Source: Candidatus Bathyarchaeota archaeon
GTDB taxonomy: Archaea; Thermoproteota; Bathyarchaeia; TCS64
Reading direction: 5' to 3'
Assembly (NCBI GenBank): GCA_030602935.1
Contig: JAUVYU010000043.1
Location: 1 to 6,510, forward strand
DNA: 6,510 bases
The position numbers were made by a program, and so were the translations under genes. The notes under the pieces are model-generated. The model saw only the letters and a program-made list of their open reading frames with translations, was not told where the DNA came from and ran no database searches. Within the stretch, counting starts at the first letter, position 1; the number at the start of each line of letters is the position of its first letter. Below, in pieces: positions 1-5,643 of the stretch.

Positions 1-420
1 CCAGTATGCACCGTATGAGGATATACGTTCCACGTCTTCATGAAAGATTATACAGACGTTATAGTAGCTCCCGCTGACCTCTATGCTGTAACAGTAGACT
101 TGATCGACGCTCCTGGCCCTTAGGAGATCTGTCTCCTCTCCTCCAAGGAACTCGACGATGTTTTTACCCCGTCTATTATGGACGGAGACGGGGTGGAGGG
201 GGTTGGACTCTTCGATGGCCTGCTTAAAGTTCGGGAAGGCCTTTAGGCCCCCCTCACTGACCTCAACGATACCTAATCTGTTAATGGTCTCATGATAGTC
301 TACCTCATATGCGAAGAGCCAGGCGGGAGGTCCCTCCTGTACTGAGAGGCTGAAGTAGAACACGACCAGGCCTAGTCCGAACGCCATGATTAAGACGGAG
401 GTTCCGAACCTGTTCCTCAA
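1..420 (-). CDS. Hypothetical protein with N-terminal membrane anchor, C-terminus cut by window edge
   Basis: The frame is open from position 420 to the left edge (140 codons, no stop); an in-frame TAG lies just upstream, so the start lies within a narrow interval. I chose TTG at 420: it gives a basic start (MRNRFG), then a hydrophobic stretch at about residues 7-27, typical of a signal anchor or uncleaved signal peptide, and it sits 6 bases after the start site predicted from the TATA box at 448-456. The first ATG (387, codon 12) would remove the basic residues and half of the hydrophobic segment. The remainder is polar, mixed alpha/beta-looking, and presumably outside the cytoplasm. Cys110 and Cys123 could form a disulfide. 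I recognise no family and assign no function. That the gene is real is supported by the TATA box, the anchor and the long open frame; the start codon is less certain. Confidence 0.65.
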   Translation of the reverse strand, partial: MRNRFGTSVLIMAFGLGLVVFYFSLSVQEGPPAWLFAYEVDYHETINRLGIVEVSEGGLKAFPNFKQAIEESNPLHPVSVHNRRGKNIVEFLGGEETDLLRARSVDQVYCYSIEVSGSYYNVCIIFHEDVERISSYGAYW

Positions 421-447
421 GGCGACCTAGATAGGCTTTCCACGAAG

Positions 448-456
448 TTATATATA
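448..456 (-). promoter_or_regulatory. TATA box of the left-edge membrane protein gene
   Basis: Read on the minus strand this is TATATATAA, an excellent archaeal TATA box in otherwise mixed sequence. Its centre, near 452, predicts transcription starting about 426, only about 6 bases before the TTG at 420. The transcript would be almost leaderless, which fits the absence of a ribosome binding site there. Confidence 0.6.
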
Positions 457-539
457 CCCTATTGAGTCTCAGATGAAATCCATTTCGAAGAATGATAGCA
501 TGGACAAGATTAGGTTGCTATAGAGGGGTACCGTGTGAG

Positions 540-553
540 AAAAAGGAAAGAGT
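540..553 (-). terminator. Pyrimidine/U-rich terminator after the TPR gene
   Basis: On the minus strand the bases just after the TAG of the TPR gene read CTCTTTCCTTTTTCTC, a T-rich tract 2-16 bases past the stop. Archaeal RNA polymerase stops at such tracts without needing a hairpin. The next minus-strand gene has its own TATA box at 448-456, so separate transcription units are expected. Confidence 0.4.
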
Positions 554-555
554 CT

Positions 556-1443
556 CTAATCTAGACGCTTCAGGTCCGCTTCAGCTGCTATGTAGCCGAA
601 GCCGGCCCAGCTACCCGTGTCCAATATCTCTCTTAGAATTTCCTTAGCCTTCTCTAGCTCTACATTGTAGTTGTACCAGTTGGCAACGCCGTAACCGATC
701 GTGACTAGTCCCAGGGTGCCCTGTTCTCTTGCCTTCTCTAGGAGGGCTTCTACGTTTATCTGGCCCTTGTACATGAGGAGGCAGTCGTGGTAGTTCTGGT
801 TCTCGATGACATCTATATCCTCCTGTATAGGCTCCAGCACCTCGGTTGCCTCCCTCCCCTTCCCCAAGAGGCGCAACGTCATGTAGAGCCAATGGGAGGT
901 CGCCACGATCTTGTCGGGTATCTTCGAGACCGCCATGCAGGCTCTGTACGCTCTCAAGGCGTCCTCGAATCTCCCTGAGACGTAGTAGGCAAGCCCCAGG
1001 TGGTACCAGATGTTGAAGTGGAGACTGCTCACTGGGATGTTCCTCTCGTTTGGTATCCCGTCGGGTTCCACCTCGTCTGGTTTCCCTTCGATGAGAGCCG
1101 CAGCCTTCTCGAAGTCATCTACTGCGAGGTCGAAGCGCCTCAGGCTGATGTAGCGGTGCCCCCTATGCCTGTAGAGCTTGGGCTCCTCTGGATGGCTCTC
1201 CAAGCCCTTGGAGTAGATCGCTACCGACTCCCTGTATCTTCCCAGGTATGCGGTTCGTCGCCCGAACCAGATGGTGGCATCCGGGTCATCAGGGTTCTCC
1301 TTGTAGCCCTTCAACGCCTCAGCGTAGAGGGCCTCCTGTTTCTCGAGAGTTTCAGGTCTCAGAGGGGCTCGGAAAAGCGGTTCCCCGAAGAGTGAGAACG
1401 CCTCCGGCGTCTCTGGGATATCAGGGTCACTCAATGTAATCAC
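556..1443 (-). CDS. Soluble tetratricopeptide-repeat (TPR) protein
   Basis: This is a 295-residue helical-repeat protein, probably a cytoplasmic protein-interaction scaffold; there is no signal peptide or membrane segment. TPR-like units are visible at about residues 56-88 (FGRRTAYLGRYRESVAIYSK), 89-122 (YRHRGHRYISLRRFDLAVDD), 141-175 (WYHLGLAYYVSGRFEDALRA) and a degenerate one near 247-275. The segments GRRTAYLGRYRE, LYRHRGHRYIS, DEVEPDGIPN and NIWYHLGLAYY are, from memory, signatures of a TPR family common in Bacteroidetes, Acidobacteria and related bacteria. The start at GTG 1443 is preferred because GGAGGG (1451-1456) lies 7 bases upstream. The in-frame GTG at 1458 would add five residues but has no ribosome binding site. 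It is divergent from purS, with no evident functional tie to it. The molecular role of the family is not known to me. Confidence 0.88.
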   Translation of the reverse strand: MITLSDPDIPETPEAFSLFGEPLFRAPLRPETLEKQEALYAEALKGYKENPDDPDATIWFGRRTAYLGRYRESVAIYSKGLESHPEEPKLYRHRGHRYISLRRFDLAVDDFEKAAALIEGKPDEVEPDGIPNERNIPVSSLHFNIWYHLGLAYYVSGRFEDALRAYRACMAVSKIPDKIVATSHWLYMTLRLLGKGREATEVLEPIQEDIDVIENQNYHDCLLMYKGQINVEALLEKAREQGTLGLVTIGYGVANWYNYNVELEKAKEILREILDTGSWAGFGYIAAEADLKRLD

Positions 1444-1450
1444 CTGTTCT

Positions 1451-1456
1451 CCCTCC
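1451..1456 (-). promoter_or_regulatory. Ribosome binding site deciding the TPR gene start
   Basis: GGAGGG on the minus strand, followed by a 7-base spacer and GTG at 1443. This spacing is typical, and it argues against the upstream in-frame GTG at 1458, which lies upstream of this motif. Confidence 0.6.
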
Positions 1457-1466
1457 ACCGAATTGA

Positions 1467-1493
1467 TGTATAAGATTTTTCAGGGGGATAAAG
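1467..1493 (-). promoter_or_regulatory. Candidate TATA elements of the TPR gene
   Basis: Two weak boxes are visible on the minus strand: CTTATACA (1467-1474), which would start transcription near 1445 and make the GTG at 1443 nearly leaderless, and CTTTATC (1487-1493), which would start it near 1463 and keep the GGAGGG site. The presence of a good ribosome binding site favours the second, though the match of either to the TATA consensus is imperfect. Confidence 0.3.
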
Positions 1494-1573
1494 AAGAGGG
1501 GCGAGTCACATCTGGTCCTTACTTTTCATTTCGGCGTTATGTTTAATAAATAAATAAAAAACTACAACCTATC

Positions 1574-1581
1574 TTTATAAA
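1574..1581 (+). promoter_or_regulatory. Probable TATA box of the purSLQ operon
   Basis: TTTATAAA is the best plus-strand TATA match before purS. It predicts a transcript start near 1604 and a leader of about 70 bases. A second AT box, TTTAATAAT at 1632-1640, would start transcription near 1662, leaving about 11 bases and cutting into the ribosome binding site, so it is less likely as the sole promoter. Confidence 0.45.
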
Positions 1582-1607
1582 TATTAACAGATTGATACAC
1601 AACCAAG

Positions 1608-1676
1608 ATGTTTGCGATCCGCCCAACATCGTTTAATAATAGAAGCGGTAAAAAATCTGAGAGGTCCTCAAGATGA
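1608..1676 (+). other. Possible 22-codon leader ORF overlapping the purS start
   Basis: ATG at 1608 opens a 22-residue frame beginning MFAIRPTSFNN and ending SERSSR; it is basic and serine-rich. Its TGA (1674-1676) overlaps the purS ATG (1673-1675) as ATGA, the same junction seen at purS/purL and purL/purQ. The ATG lies about 4 bases after the transcript start predicted from the 1574-1581 TATA box, so it could be read leaderless. It resembles no peptide I know, and frames this short arise by chance. Existence as a translated peptide is an inference. Confidence 0.25.
1661..1665 (+). promoter_or_regulatory. Ribosome binding site of purS
   Basis: GAGGT followed by a 7-base spacer to the ATG at 1673. 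This is the normal archaeal anti-16S match and fixes the purS start. Confidence 0.6.
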
Positions 1677-1924
1677 AATATCACGCAAAAGTCTACGTGA
1701 GCCTGAAGAAGGGTTACTCGGATCCCGAGGGCGAGGCCACAGCCAGCGCCCTCCAGGGTCTCGGATACAGTGTCTTGGAGGTAAGATCGAGTAAAGCCTA
1801 CGAGGTCTCCTTTGAGGCGGAGACGAGGGAGGAGGCTGAGGCCGCCTTGGACGAGATGTGCCGCAGGCTGCTGACCAATCCCACGAAGGACGATTACAGT
1901 TTCGAGCTAAGTGAGACGCGATGA
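1673..1924 (+). CDS. purS: Phosphoribosylformylglycinamidine synthase subunit PurS
   Basis: An 83-residue protein of the usual PurS length. PurS is the small structural subunit that dimerises and holds PurL and PurQ together in the FGAM synthase complex (FGAR + Gln + ATP to FGAM), passing ammonia between them. Family marks are the N-terminal strand MKYHAKVYVSLKKG, the DPEGEATASALQGLGY segment, the strand VLEVRSSKAYEVSFEA and the C-terminal helix EAEAALDEMCRRLLTNP. It has no catalytic residues of its own, as expected. It is the first annotated gene of the operon, with GAGGT 7 bases upstream, and its TGA overlaps the purL ATG by 4 bases, suggesting coupled translation and matched subunit amounts. 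Nothing in it looks degraded. Confidence 0.95.
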   Translation: MKYHAKVYVSLKKGYSDPEGEATASALQGLGYSVLEVRSSKAYEVSFEAETREEAEAALDEMCRRLLTNPTKDDYSFELSETR

Positions 1925-4293
1925 GCCGTATAGTTAGAAGCCCCCACCCCTTCGAGCACTTCACCATCGATCTCCTCAACGCCACCGACGATGACATGAG
2001 AGAGGTCGCAGAGACCCTGGGTCTGGGGCTTAACTTCGATGAGCTGAGGTACATACGAGACCACTACCTGATACAGGAGCGGAAGACCACCGACATCGAG
2101 CTCCAGACCTTCGACCAGACTCTCAGCGAGCACTGCAGCCACAAGACCTTCGGCGGAGTAATCCATACCCCAGAGGGCACTGTGAACGGACTCCTAAAGA
2201 CCTACTTCAGAAGCCTCATCGACGAGCTGGAGCCGGACTGGTGCTACAGCGTCTTCGAGGACAACGCTGGCATCGTCGACCTGACGGATGATGTGGGGAT
2301 AGCCATCAAGGTCGAGACCCACAACCATCCCTCAGCCATCGAGCCGTTCGGCGGGGCAGCGACTGGTCTGGGAGGCGTTATCAGGGACGTGTTGGGCGTC
2401 TGGGCTAATCCGATAGCATGCATGGATGTCCTCTGCTTCGGACCACTTGACTATGATTATTCAAAGCTCCCCGAGGGAGTCAAGCATCCCCGCTACATCT
2501 TCAGCGGCGTCGTTGACGGAATAGGAAGCTACGGGAACAGCATCGGCATTCCCACCGTCAACGGGGCCACCGTCTTCCACGAGAATTACACCGGGAACGT
2601 AGTGGTCTACGCCGGCTGCGTCGGCGTCCTCCGCAAAGACCAGTACATCAGGAACGTGAAGCCCGGCGACAACGTCCTCCTGGTAGGCGGGCGAACGGGG
2701 CGGGACGGGATCCACGGGGTCACATTCGCCTCCGCTGAACTCACGAAGGAGTCCGAGGAGGTATCCAGGCCCGCCGTGCAGATCGCCAACCCCATCGAGG
2801 AGGAGAAGATCAAGCGGGCCATCAAGGTTGTCAGCGAGAGGCGGCTCGGCTCCGGGATAACCGACATAGGTGGGGGAGGGCTGAGCTGTGGAGTATGTGA
2901 GACAGCGGATAGCTACGGCCTGGGTGTCGAGGTCCACATTGACCGCGTTCCCTTGAAGGCGACTGACATGGCCCCCTGGGAGATCTGGATCTCTGAATCC
3001 CAGGAGAGGATGCTCCTGGCTGTGCCTTCCGAGAATCTGGATGAGGTGCTCCAGATCTTCGAGGACGAGCAGGTGGAAAGCACAGTCCTAGGCCAGTACA
3101 ACTCGACAGGGGAAGCGATACTGTACCACCATGGCGTCAAGGTCGCTCAACTGGACCTGGAGGCACTCTTCAACCCCCCGAAGCTAGAACGCTCGACAAG
3201 TTGGAAGCCCCCGATTAGGGTGGAGCCGGAGATTCCTGAGCCTGAGGACCTTGGGGCTGTCCTACTGAAGCTTCTGGCAGCATACAATATAGTGAGCAAG
3301 GAGAAGGTGGTTCGGCGCTACGATCAGGAGGTCAAGGGTCAGACCGTCGTCAAGCCCCTCCAAGGCTGGAAGGCAGGGCCCAACAACGGGGCTGTTCTGA
3401 AGCCCCTGGACGATAGCTGGAAGGGTATAGCCATCTCCAGCGGGATCAACCCCCGGTACGGACAGATAAACCCGTACTGGATGGCAGCAGCGGCCATCGA
3501 CGAGGCCGTCCGGAATAACGTGGCCGTCGGGGGGAGGCGCATCTCTCTCCTGGACAACTTCACCTGGGGCAATCCTGAATACGAGGATCGCCTCGGGGGC
3601 TTGGTCTACGCCTGCAGGGCCTGTTATGACGTGGGGAAGGCCTACGGGACACCATTCGTCTCGGGGAAAGACAGCCTCTACAACGAGTCGCCCCTGGGAC
3701 CCGTGACTCCCACGCTCCTCATAACCGCCCTTGGCATCGTCCCTGACATCCGAAAGGCGGTCACGATGGACCTCAAAGAGGCAGGGAACTTCGTCTATCT
3801 CATCGGCGAGACGAAGCCCGAGCTTGGCGGCTCCGAATATTACCACCTCCACGGGCAGCTGGGTGCATCAGTCCCCAAGCTGGACGCTGACAGGAGTATA
3901 GCAGCCTACAGACGCCTCACGGAAGCCATGGACGCTGGCTATGTGAGGGCCTGCCACGATCTCTCAGAGGGAGGTCTGGCGGTTTCAGCTGCTGAGATGG
4001 CGTTCACCGGTGACCTGGGAATGGACCTAGATCTCTCATGCGTCCCGACATCTGAGGAGATGAGGGACGACTTCATACTGTTCTCCGAGTCCTGTGGACG
4101 CCTCCTCGTCGAAGTCACACCAGGACACAAAGATGCATTCGAGACCGTTATGACGGGCTCAACCATCGCTAAGGTGGGCGAGGTAAAGGGAGAGGCAATG
4201 TTCACCGTCAGAAAGGGGGGAGCGATACTCGTGGAGCTTCCTCTGGAGGAGCTGATTGGTGCGTGGAAGACCCCCCTGGAGGTACCGAGATGA
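1921..4293 (+). CDS. purL: Phosphoribosylformylglycinamidine synthase subunit PurL (small type)
   Basis: A 790-residue catalytic subunit of FGAM synthase, which uses ATP to activate FGAR and aminates it with ammonia from PurQ. It contains two AIR-synthase-like halves. The first carries SEHCSHKTF (69-77, with the conserved His71), VETHNHPSAIEPFGGAATG (131-149, metal/ATP binding), the GGRTGRDGIHG loop (256-266), DIGGGGLSCG (315-324) and SESQERMLL (358-366). The second carries RYDQEVKG (466-473), SGKDSLYNE (581-589) and CHDLSEGGLAVSAAEMAF (678-695). It lacks the fused PurS and glutaminase regions of the ~1300-residue bacterial/eukaryotic enzyme, which fits separate purS and purQ genes on either side. 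It is somewhat longer than the roughly 600-750 residues usual for the small type. Start at ATG 1921 overlaps the purS stop by 4 bases, and its TGA overlaps the purQ ATG the same way. Confidence 0.97.
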   Translation: MSRIVRSPHPFEHFTIDLLNATDDDMREVAETLGLGLNFDELRYIRDHYLIQERKTTDIELQTFDQTLSEHCSHKTFGGVIHTPEGTVNGLLKTYFRSLIDELEPDWCYSVFEDNAGIVDLTDDVGIAIKVETHNHPSAIEPFGGAATGLGGVIRDVLGVWANPIACMDVLCFGPLDYDYSKLPEGVKHPRYIFSGVVDGIGSYGNSIGIPTVNGATVFHENYTGNVVVYAGCVGVLRKDQYIRNVKPGDNVLLVGGRTGRDGIHGVTFASAELTKESEEVSRPAVQIANPIEEEKIKRAIKVVSERRLGSGITDIGGGGLSCGVCETADSYGLGVEVHIDRVPLKATDMAPWEIWISESQERMLLAVPSENLDEVLQIFEDEQVESTVLGQYNSTGEAILYHHGVKVAQLDLEALFNPPKLERSTSWKPPIRVEPEIPEPEDLGAVLLKLLAAYNIVSKEKVVRRYDQEVKGQTVVKPLQGWKAGPNNGAVLKPLDDSWKGIAISSGINPRYGQINPYWMAAAAIDEAVRNNVAVGGRRISLLDNFTWGNPEYEDRLGGLVYACRACYDVGKAYGTPFVSGKDSLYNESPLGPVTPTLLITALGIVPDIRKAVTMDLKEAGNFVYLIGETKPELGGSEYYHLHGQLGASVPKLDADRSIAAYRRLTEAMDAGYVRACHDLSEGGLAVSAAEMAFTGDLGMDLDLSCVPTSEEMRDDFILFSESCGRLLVEVTPGHKDAFETVMTGSTIAKVGEVKGEAMFTVRKGGAILVELPLEELIGAWKTPLEVPR
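4278..4283 (+). promoter_or_regulatory. Ribosome binding site deciding the purQ start
   Basis: GGAGGT inside the last codons of purL, 6 bases before ATG 4290. It selects this ATG over an in-frame GTG at 4263, which lies upstream of the site and would add nine residues not expected for the family. Confidence 0.7.
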
Positions 4294-5105
4294 AGCGGGA
4301 AGACATCAAGGTCCTGCTCATGAGGGCTCCAGGGACCAACTGCGACCTTGAGACGGTCAGGGCATTCCGTGACCTGGGAGTTCAGGCGGACCTGGTCCAC
4401 GTCCAGAAGGTCTTCAGGGACAAGAACCTACTCGACTACGACATCATCGTCTTACCCGGCGGATTCAGCTACGGCGACTACGTTCGGAGCGGCGCAATCC
4501 AGGCGAAGGAGATGGAGTACCGCATCGGAAAAGAGATGGTTGAGTTCGTCGATACGGGTCGACCTGTCATTGGGATCTGCAACGGCTTCCAGGTGCTGGT
4601 CGAGACCGGATTCCTGCCGGGATTCGAGGGACGATCTCAGTATCCGGAAGCCGCCTTGGCGAACAGCAGCCACGGATACCAGAACCGGTGGATCAGGATG
4701 AAGAACGTGGGGAAGGGAAACTGCACCATGTTGGGGCATGTCCCTGAGGACCACGTGATAAGCTGCCCTATAGCTCACGGAGAGGGAAGGTTCATCCTGC
4801 CCTCCGAAAGACGGGAGAAGCTGCTGCAGAGGCTCTACGATAACGACCAGATCGTATGGAGGTACGTGAAGGCCGACGGCTCCTTCGCGGATGGAGAATG
4901 GTGGGACAACCCGAATGGGGCATTCCACGACATCGCGGGGATATGCAATCCCGAAGGGAACGTCCTCGGCCTGATGCCCCACCCCGAGAGGGCCTACTAT
5001 GGTTACCTCATGCCCGAGTGGACCAAAGCTGGCGCACCTGAGAAGTACGGCGATGGAAGGATCTTCTTCGACTCGATAGTCAAATACATCGAGTCTAAGT
5101 TCTAG
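4290..5105 (+). CDS. purQ: Phosphoribosylformylglycinamidine synthase subunit PurQ (glutaminase)
   Basis: A 271-residue class I glutamine amidotransferase that hydrolyses glutamine and feeds ammonia to PurL. The protein opens with IKVLLMRAPGTNCDLE (FGAM synthase glutaminase type), then VLPGGFSYGDYVRSGAI (54-70), the nucleophile elbow GICNGFQVL (95-103, Cys97), PIAHGEGRF (160-168) and MPHPER (229-234), supplying catalytic His231 and Glu233; the triad is complete. It is longer than the ~215-230 residues usual for stand-alone PurQ. The extra length lies around residues 115-150 and 185-225, where it resembles the glutaminase end of the large fused PurL. It starts at ATG 4290, overlapping the purL stop by 4 bases, and closes the operon. 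Its 3' end overlaps convergent purE by 11 bases. Confidence 0.96.
   Translation: MKREDIKVLLMRAPGTNCDLETVRAFRDLGVQADLVHVQKVFRDKNLLDYDIIVLPGGFSYGDYVRSGAIQAKEMEYRIGKEMVEFVDTGRPVIGICNGFQVLVETGFLPGFEGRSQYPEAALANSSHGYQNRWIRMKNVGKGNCTMLGHVPEDHVISCPIAHGEGRFILPSERREKLLQRLYDNDQIVWRYVKADGSFADGEWWDNPNGAFHDIAGICNPEGNVLGLMPHPERAYYGYLMPEWTKAGAPEKYGDGRIFFDSIVKYIESKF
5070..5095. repeat. Perfect 8-bp inverted repeat at the purQ/purE junction
   Basis: GACTCGAT (5070-5077) and ATCGAGTC (5088-5095) are exact reverse complements around a 10-base loop, so either strand's RNA could form the same stem. It lies in the last codons of purQ, and its right arm ends on the final base of the purE stop codon. It could protect the 3' ends of both mRNAs or slow convergent polymerases. 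No U-tract follows immediately on either strand, so it is not a classical intrinsic terminator. Confidence 0.45.
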
Positions 5106-5538
5106 CCCTTCTCCTCTCTCTATATTCCTCTAGTTTCTTTTTCAGACCCTCATCGTTTAAGGCGAGGATCTCAATCGCGAGCAGGGCAGCGTTCCTTGCG
5201 TTGTCGACGCCCACACACGCAACCGGAACTCCAGGGGGCATCTGGACTATAGAGAGAAGAGAGTCCAAGCCCCCAAGCTTCGCTTCTTTAGGAACCCCTA
5301 TGACGGGCCTGACTGTGTGAGACGCGATTGCCCCTGGGAGAGCCGCCGAAAGGCCAGCCACTGCGATGAATATTGAAGCATCCGATGAATCTACGTATTT
5401 TTTCAAGCCGTCCGGGTCTCTATGAGCTGAATAGACTATAAGTTCATGCTCGACTCCGAAAGTTTCGAGCATGGCGACCGCCTTGTCGCCTACCTCTCGG
5501 TCAGAGTCGCTCCCTAGGACCACTGAGACTTTTACCAT
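5095..5538 (-). CDS. purE: Short PurE: N5-CAIR mutase or AIR carboxylase
   Basis: A 147-residue PurE of the short prokaryotic type that forms CAIR, the substrate of PurC. Visible marks are the phosphate-binding GSDSD (9-13), YSAHRDP (36-42, catalytic His39), the AGLSAALPG loop (61-69), VRPVIGVP (76-83) and GLDSLLSIVQMPPGVPVA (90-107). In E. coli PurE the loop reads GGAAHLPG; here its histidine is Ala66 and a serine stands at 64, somewhat like the AGRSN loop of class II AIR carboxylases. No purK is visible nearby. Whether the substrate is N5-CAIR or AIR plus CO2 is therefore open. Start is ATG 5538, with AGGTG 9 bases upstream; GTG at 5550 would add only MLCK ahead of the usual MVKVSVVLGS opening. 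It follows purC on the same strand with a 105-base gap and probably has its own promoter. Confidence 0.95.
   Translation of the reverse strand: MVKVSVVLGSDSDREVGDKAVAMLETFGVEHELIVYSAHRDPDGLKKYVDSSDASIFIAVAGLSAALPGAIASHTVRPVIGVPKEAKLGGLDSLLSIVQMPPGVPVACVGVDNARNAALLAIEILALNDEGLKKKLEEYRERRRART
5123..5143 (+). terminator. Likely T-rich terminator of the purSLQ operon inside the end of purE
   Basis: Downstream of the purQ TAG the plus strand is strongly pyrimidine-rich and ends in TTTCTTTTT (5135-5143). A U-tract like this is the usual archaeal stop signal. It lies within the 3' coding part of purE on the opposite strand, so the purSLQ transcript would end antisense to purE. Confidence 0.35.
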
Positions 5539-5547
5539 CTTACATAG

Positions 5548-5552
5548 CACCT
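5548..5552 (-). promoter_or_regulatory. Ribosome binding site of purE
   Basis: AGGTG on the minus strand, 9 bases before ATG 5538. The alternative GTG start at 5550 lies inside this motif, which argues for the ATG. Confidence 0.5.
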
Positions 5553-5576
5553 GATTGATAAACTGACTATCTTTGA

Positions 5577-5589
5577 TTTAATAAATAAA
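5577..5589 (-). promoter_or_regulatory. Probable TATA element of purE, possibly also the purC terminator tract
   Basis: On the minus strand this reads TTTATTTATTAAA. A box centred near 5582 predicts transcription starting about 5555, leaving a leader of about 17 bases that just retains the AGGTG site. The same tract, extended to TTGTTTTATTTA, is T-rich and lies about 55-65 bases past the purC stop, so it could also end the purC transcript. The identical 13-mer occurs at 1542-1554. Confidence 0.4.
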
Positions 5590-5610
5590 ACAAATGGAAG
5601 CGGACTTTGC

Positions 5611-5621
5611 CTAATCATTAG
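5611..5621. repeat. Small palindrome upstream of purE
   Basis: CTAATCATTAG is a perfect odd palindrome (5-base arms around one C). It lies about 25-30 bases upstream of the proposed purE TATA element, where archaeal activators can bind, and about 22 bases after the purC stop. A site this short can be chance in AT-rich spacer, so a regulatory role is only possible. Confidence 0.2.
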
Positions 5622-5643
5622 TGTTAACTCGGAAATTTAAGAT

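Noticed and set aside
1000..1395. 131-codon plus-strand frame opposite the TPR gene
   Set aside because: It is antisense to a clear TPR protein, has no promoter or ribosome binding site, and its translation is low-complexity with no family features.
1477..1607. Riboswitch or structured RNA between the TPR gene and purS
   Set aside because: The spacer is simple AT-rich DNA with no long paired stems and no purine-riboswitch-like three-way junction visible by eye.
1632..1640. TTTAATAAT as the main purSLQ TATA box
   Set aside because: It would start the transcript near 1662, cutting into the GAGGT ribosome binding site. The TTTATAAA at 1574-1581 fits better, though a second promoter is not excluded.
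2461..2937. 158-codon minus-strand frame inside purL
   Set aside because: It is antisense to the GGRTGRDGIHG and DIGGGGLS motifs of PurL, and its translation has no domain features.
3262..3852. 196-codon minus-strand frame inside purL
   Set aside because: It lies opposite conserved PurL motifs including SGKDSLYNE. GC-rich third codon positions commonly leave long open antisense frames.
4263..4292. GTG at 4263 as an earlier purQ start
   Set aside because: The GGAGGT site at 4278-4283 lies downstream of it and points to ATG 4290, and the added residues are simply out-of-frame purL sequence.
4452..4982. 176-codon minus-strand frame inside purQ
   Set aside because: It is a shadow of the PurQ coding frame covering the catalytic cysteine region, with no signals of its own.
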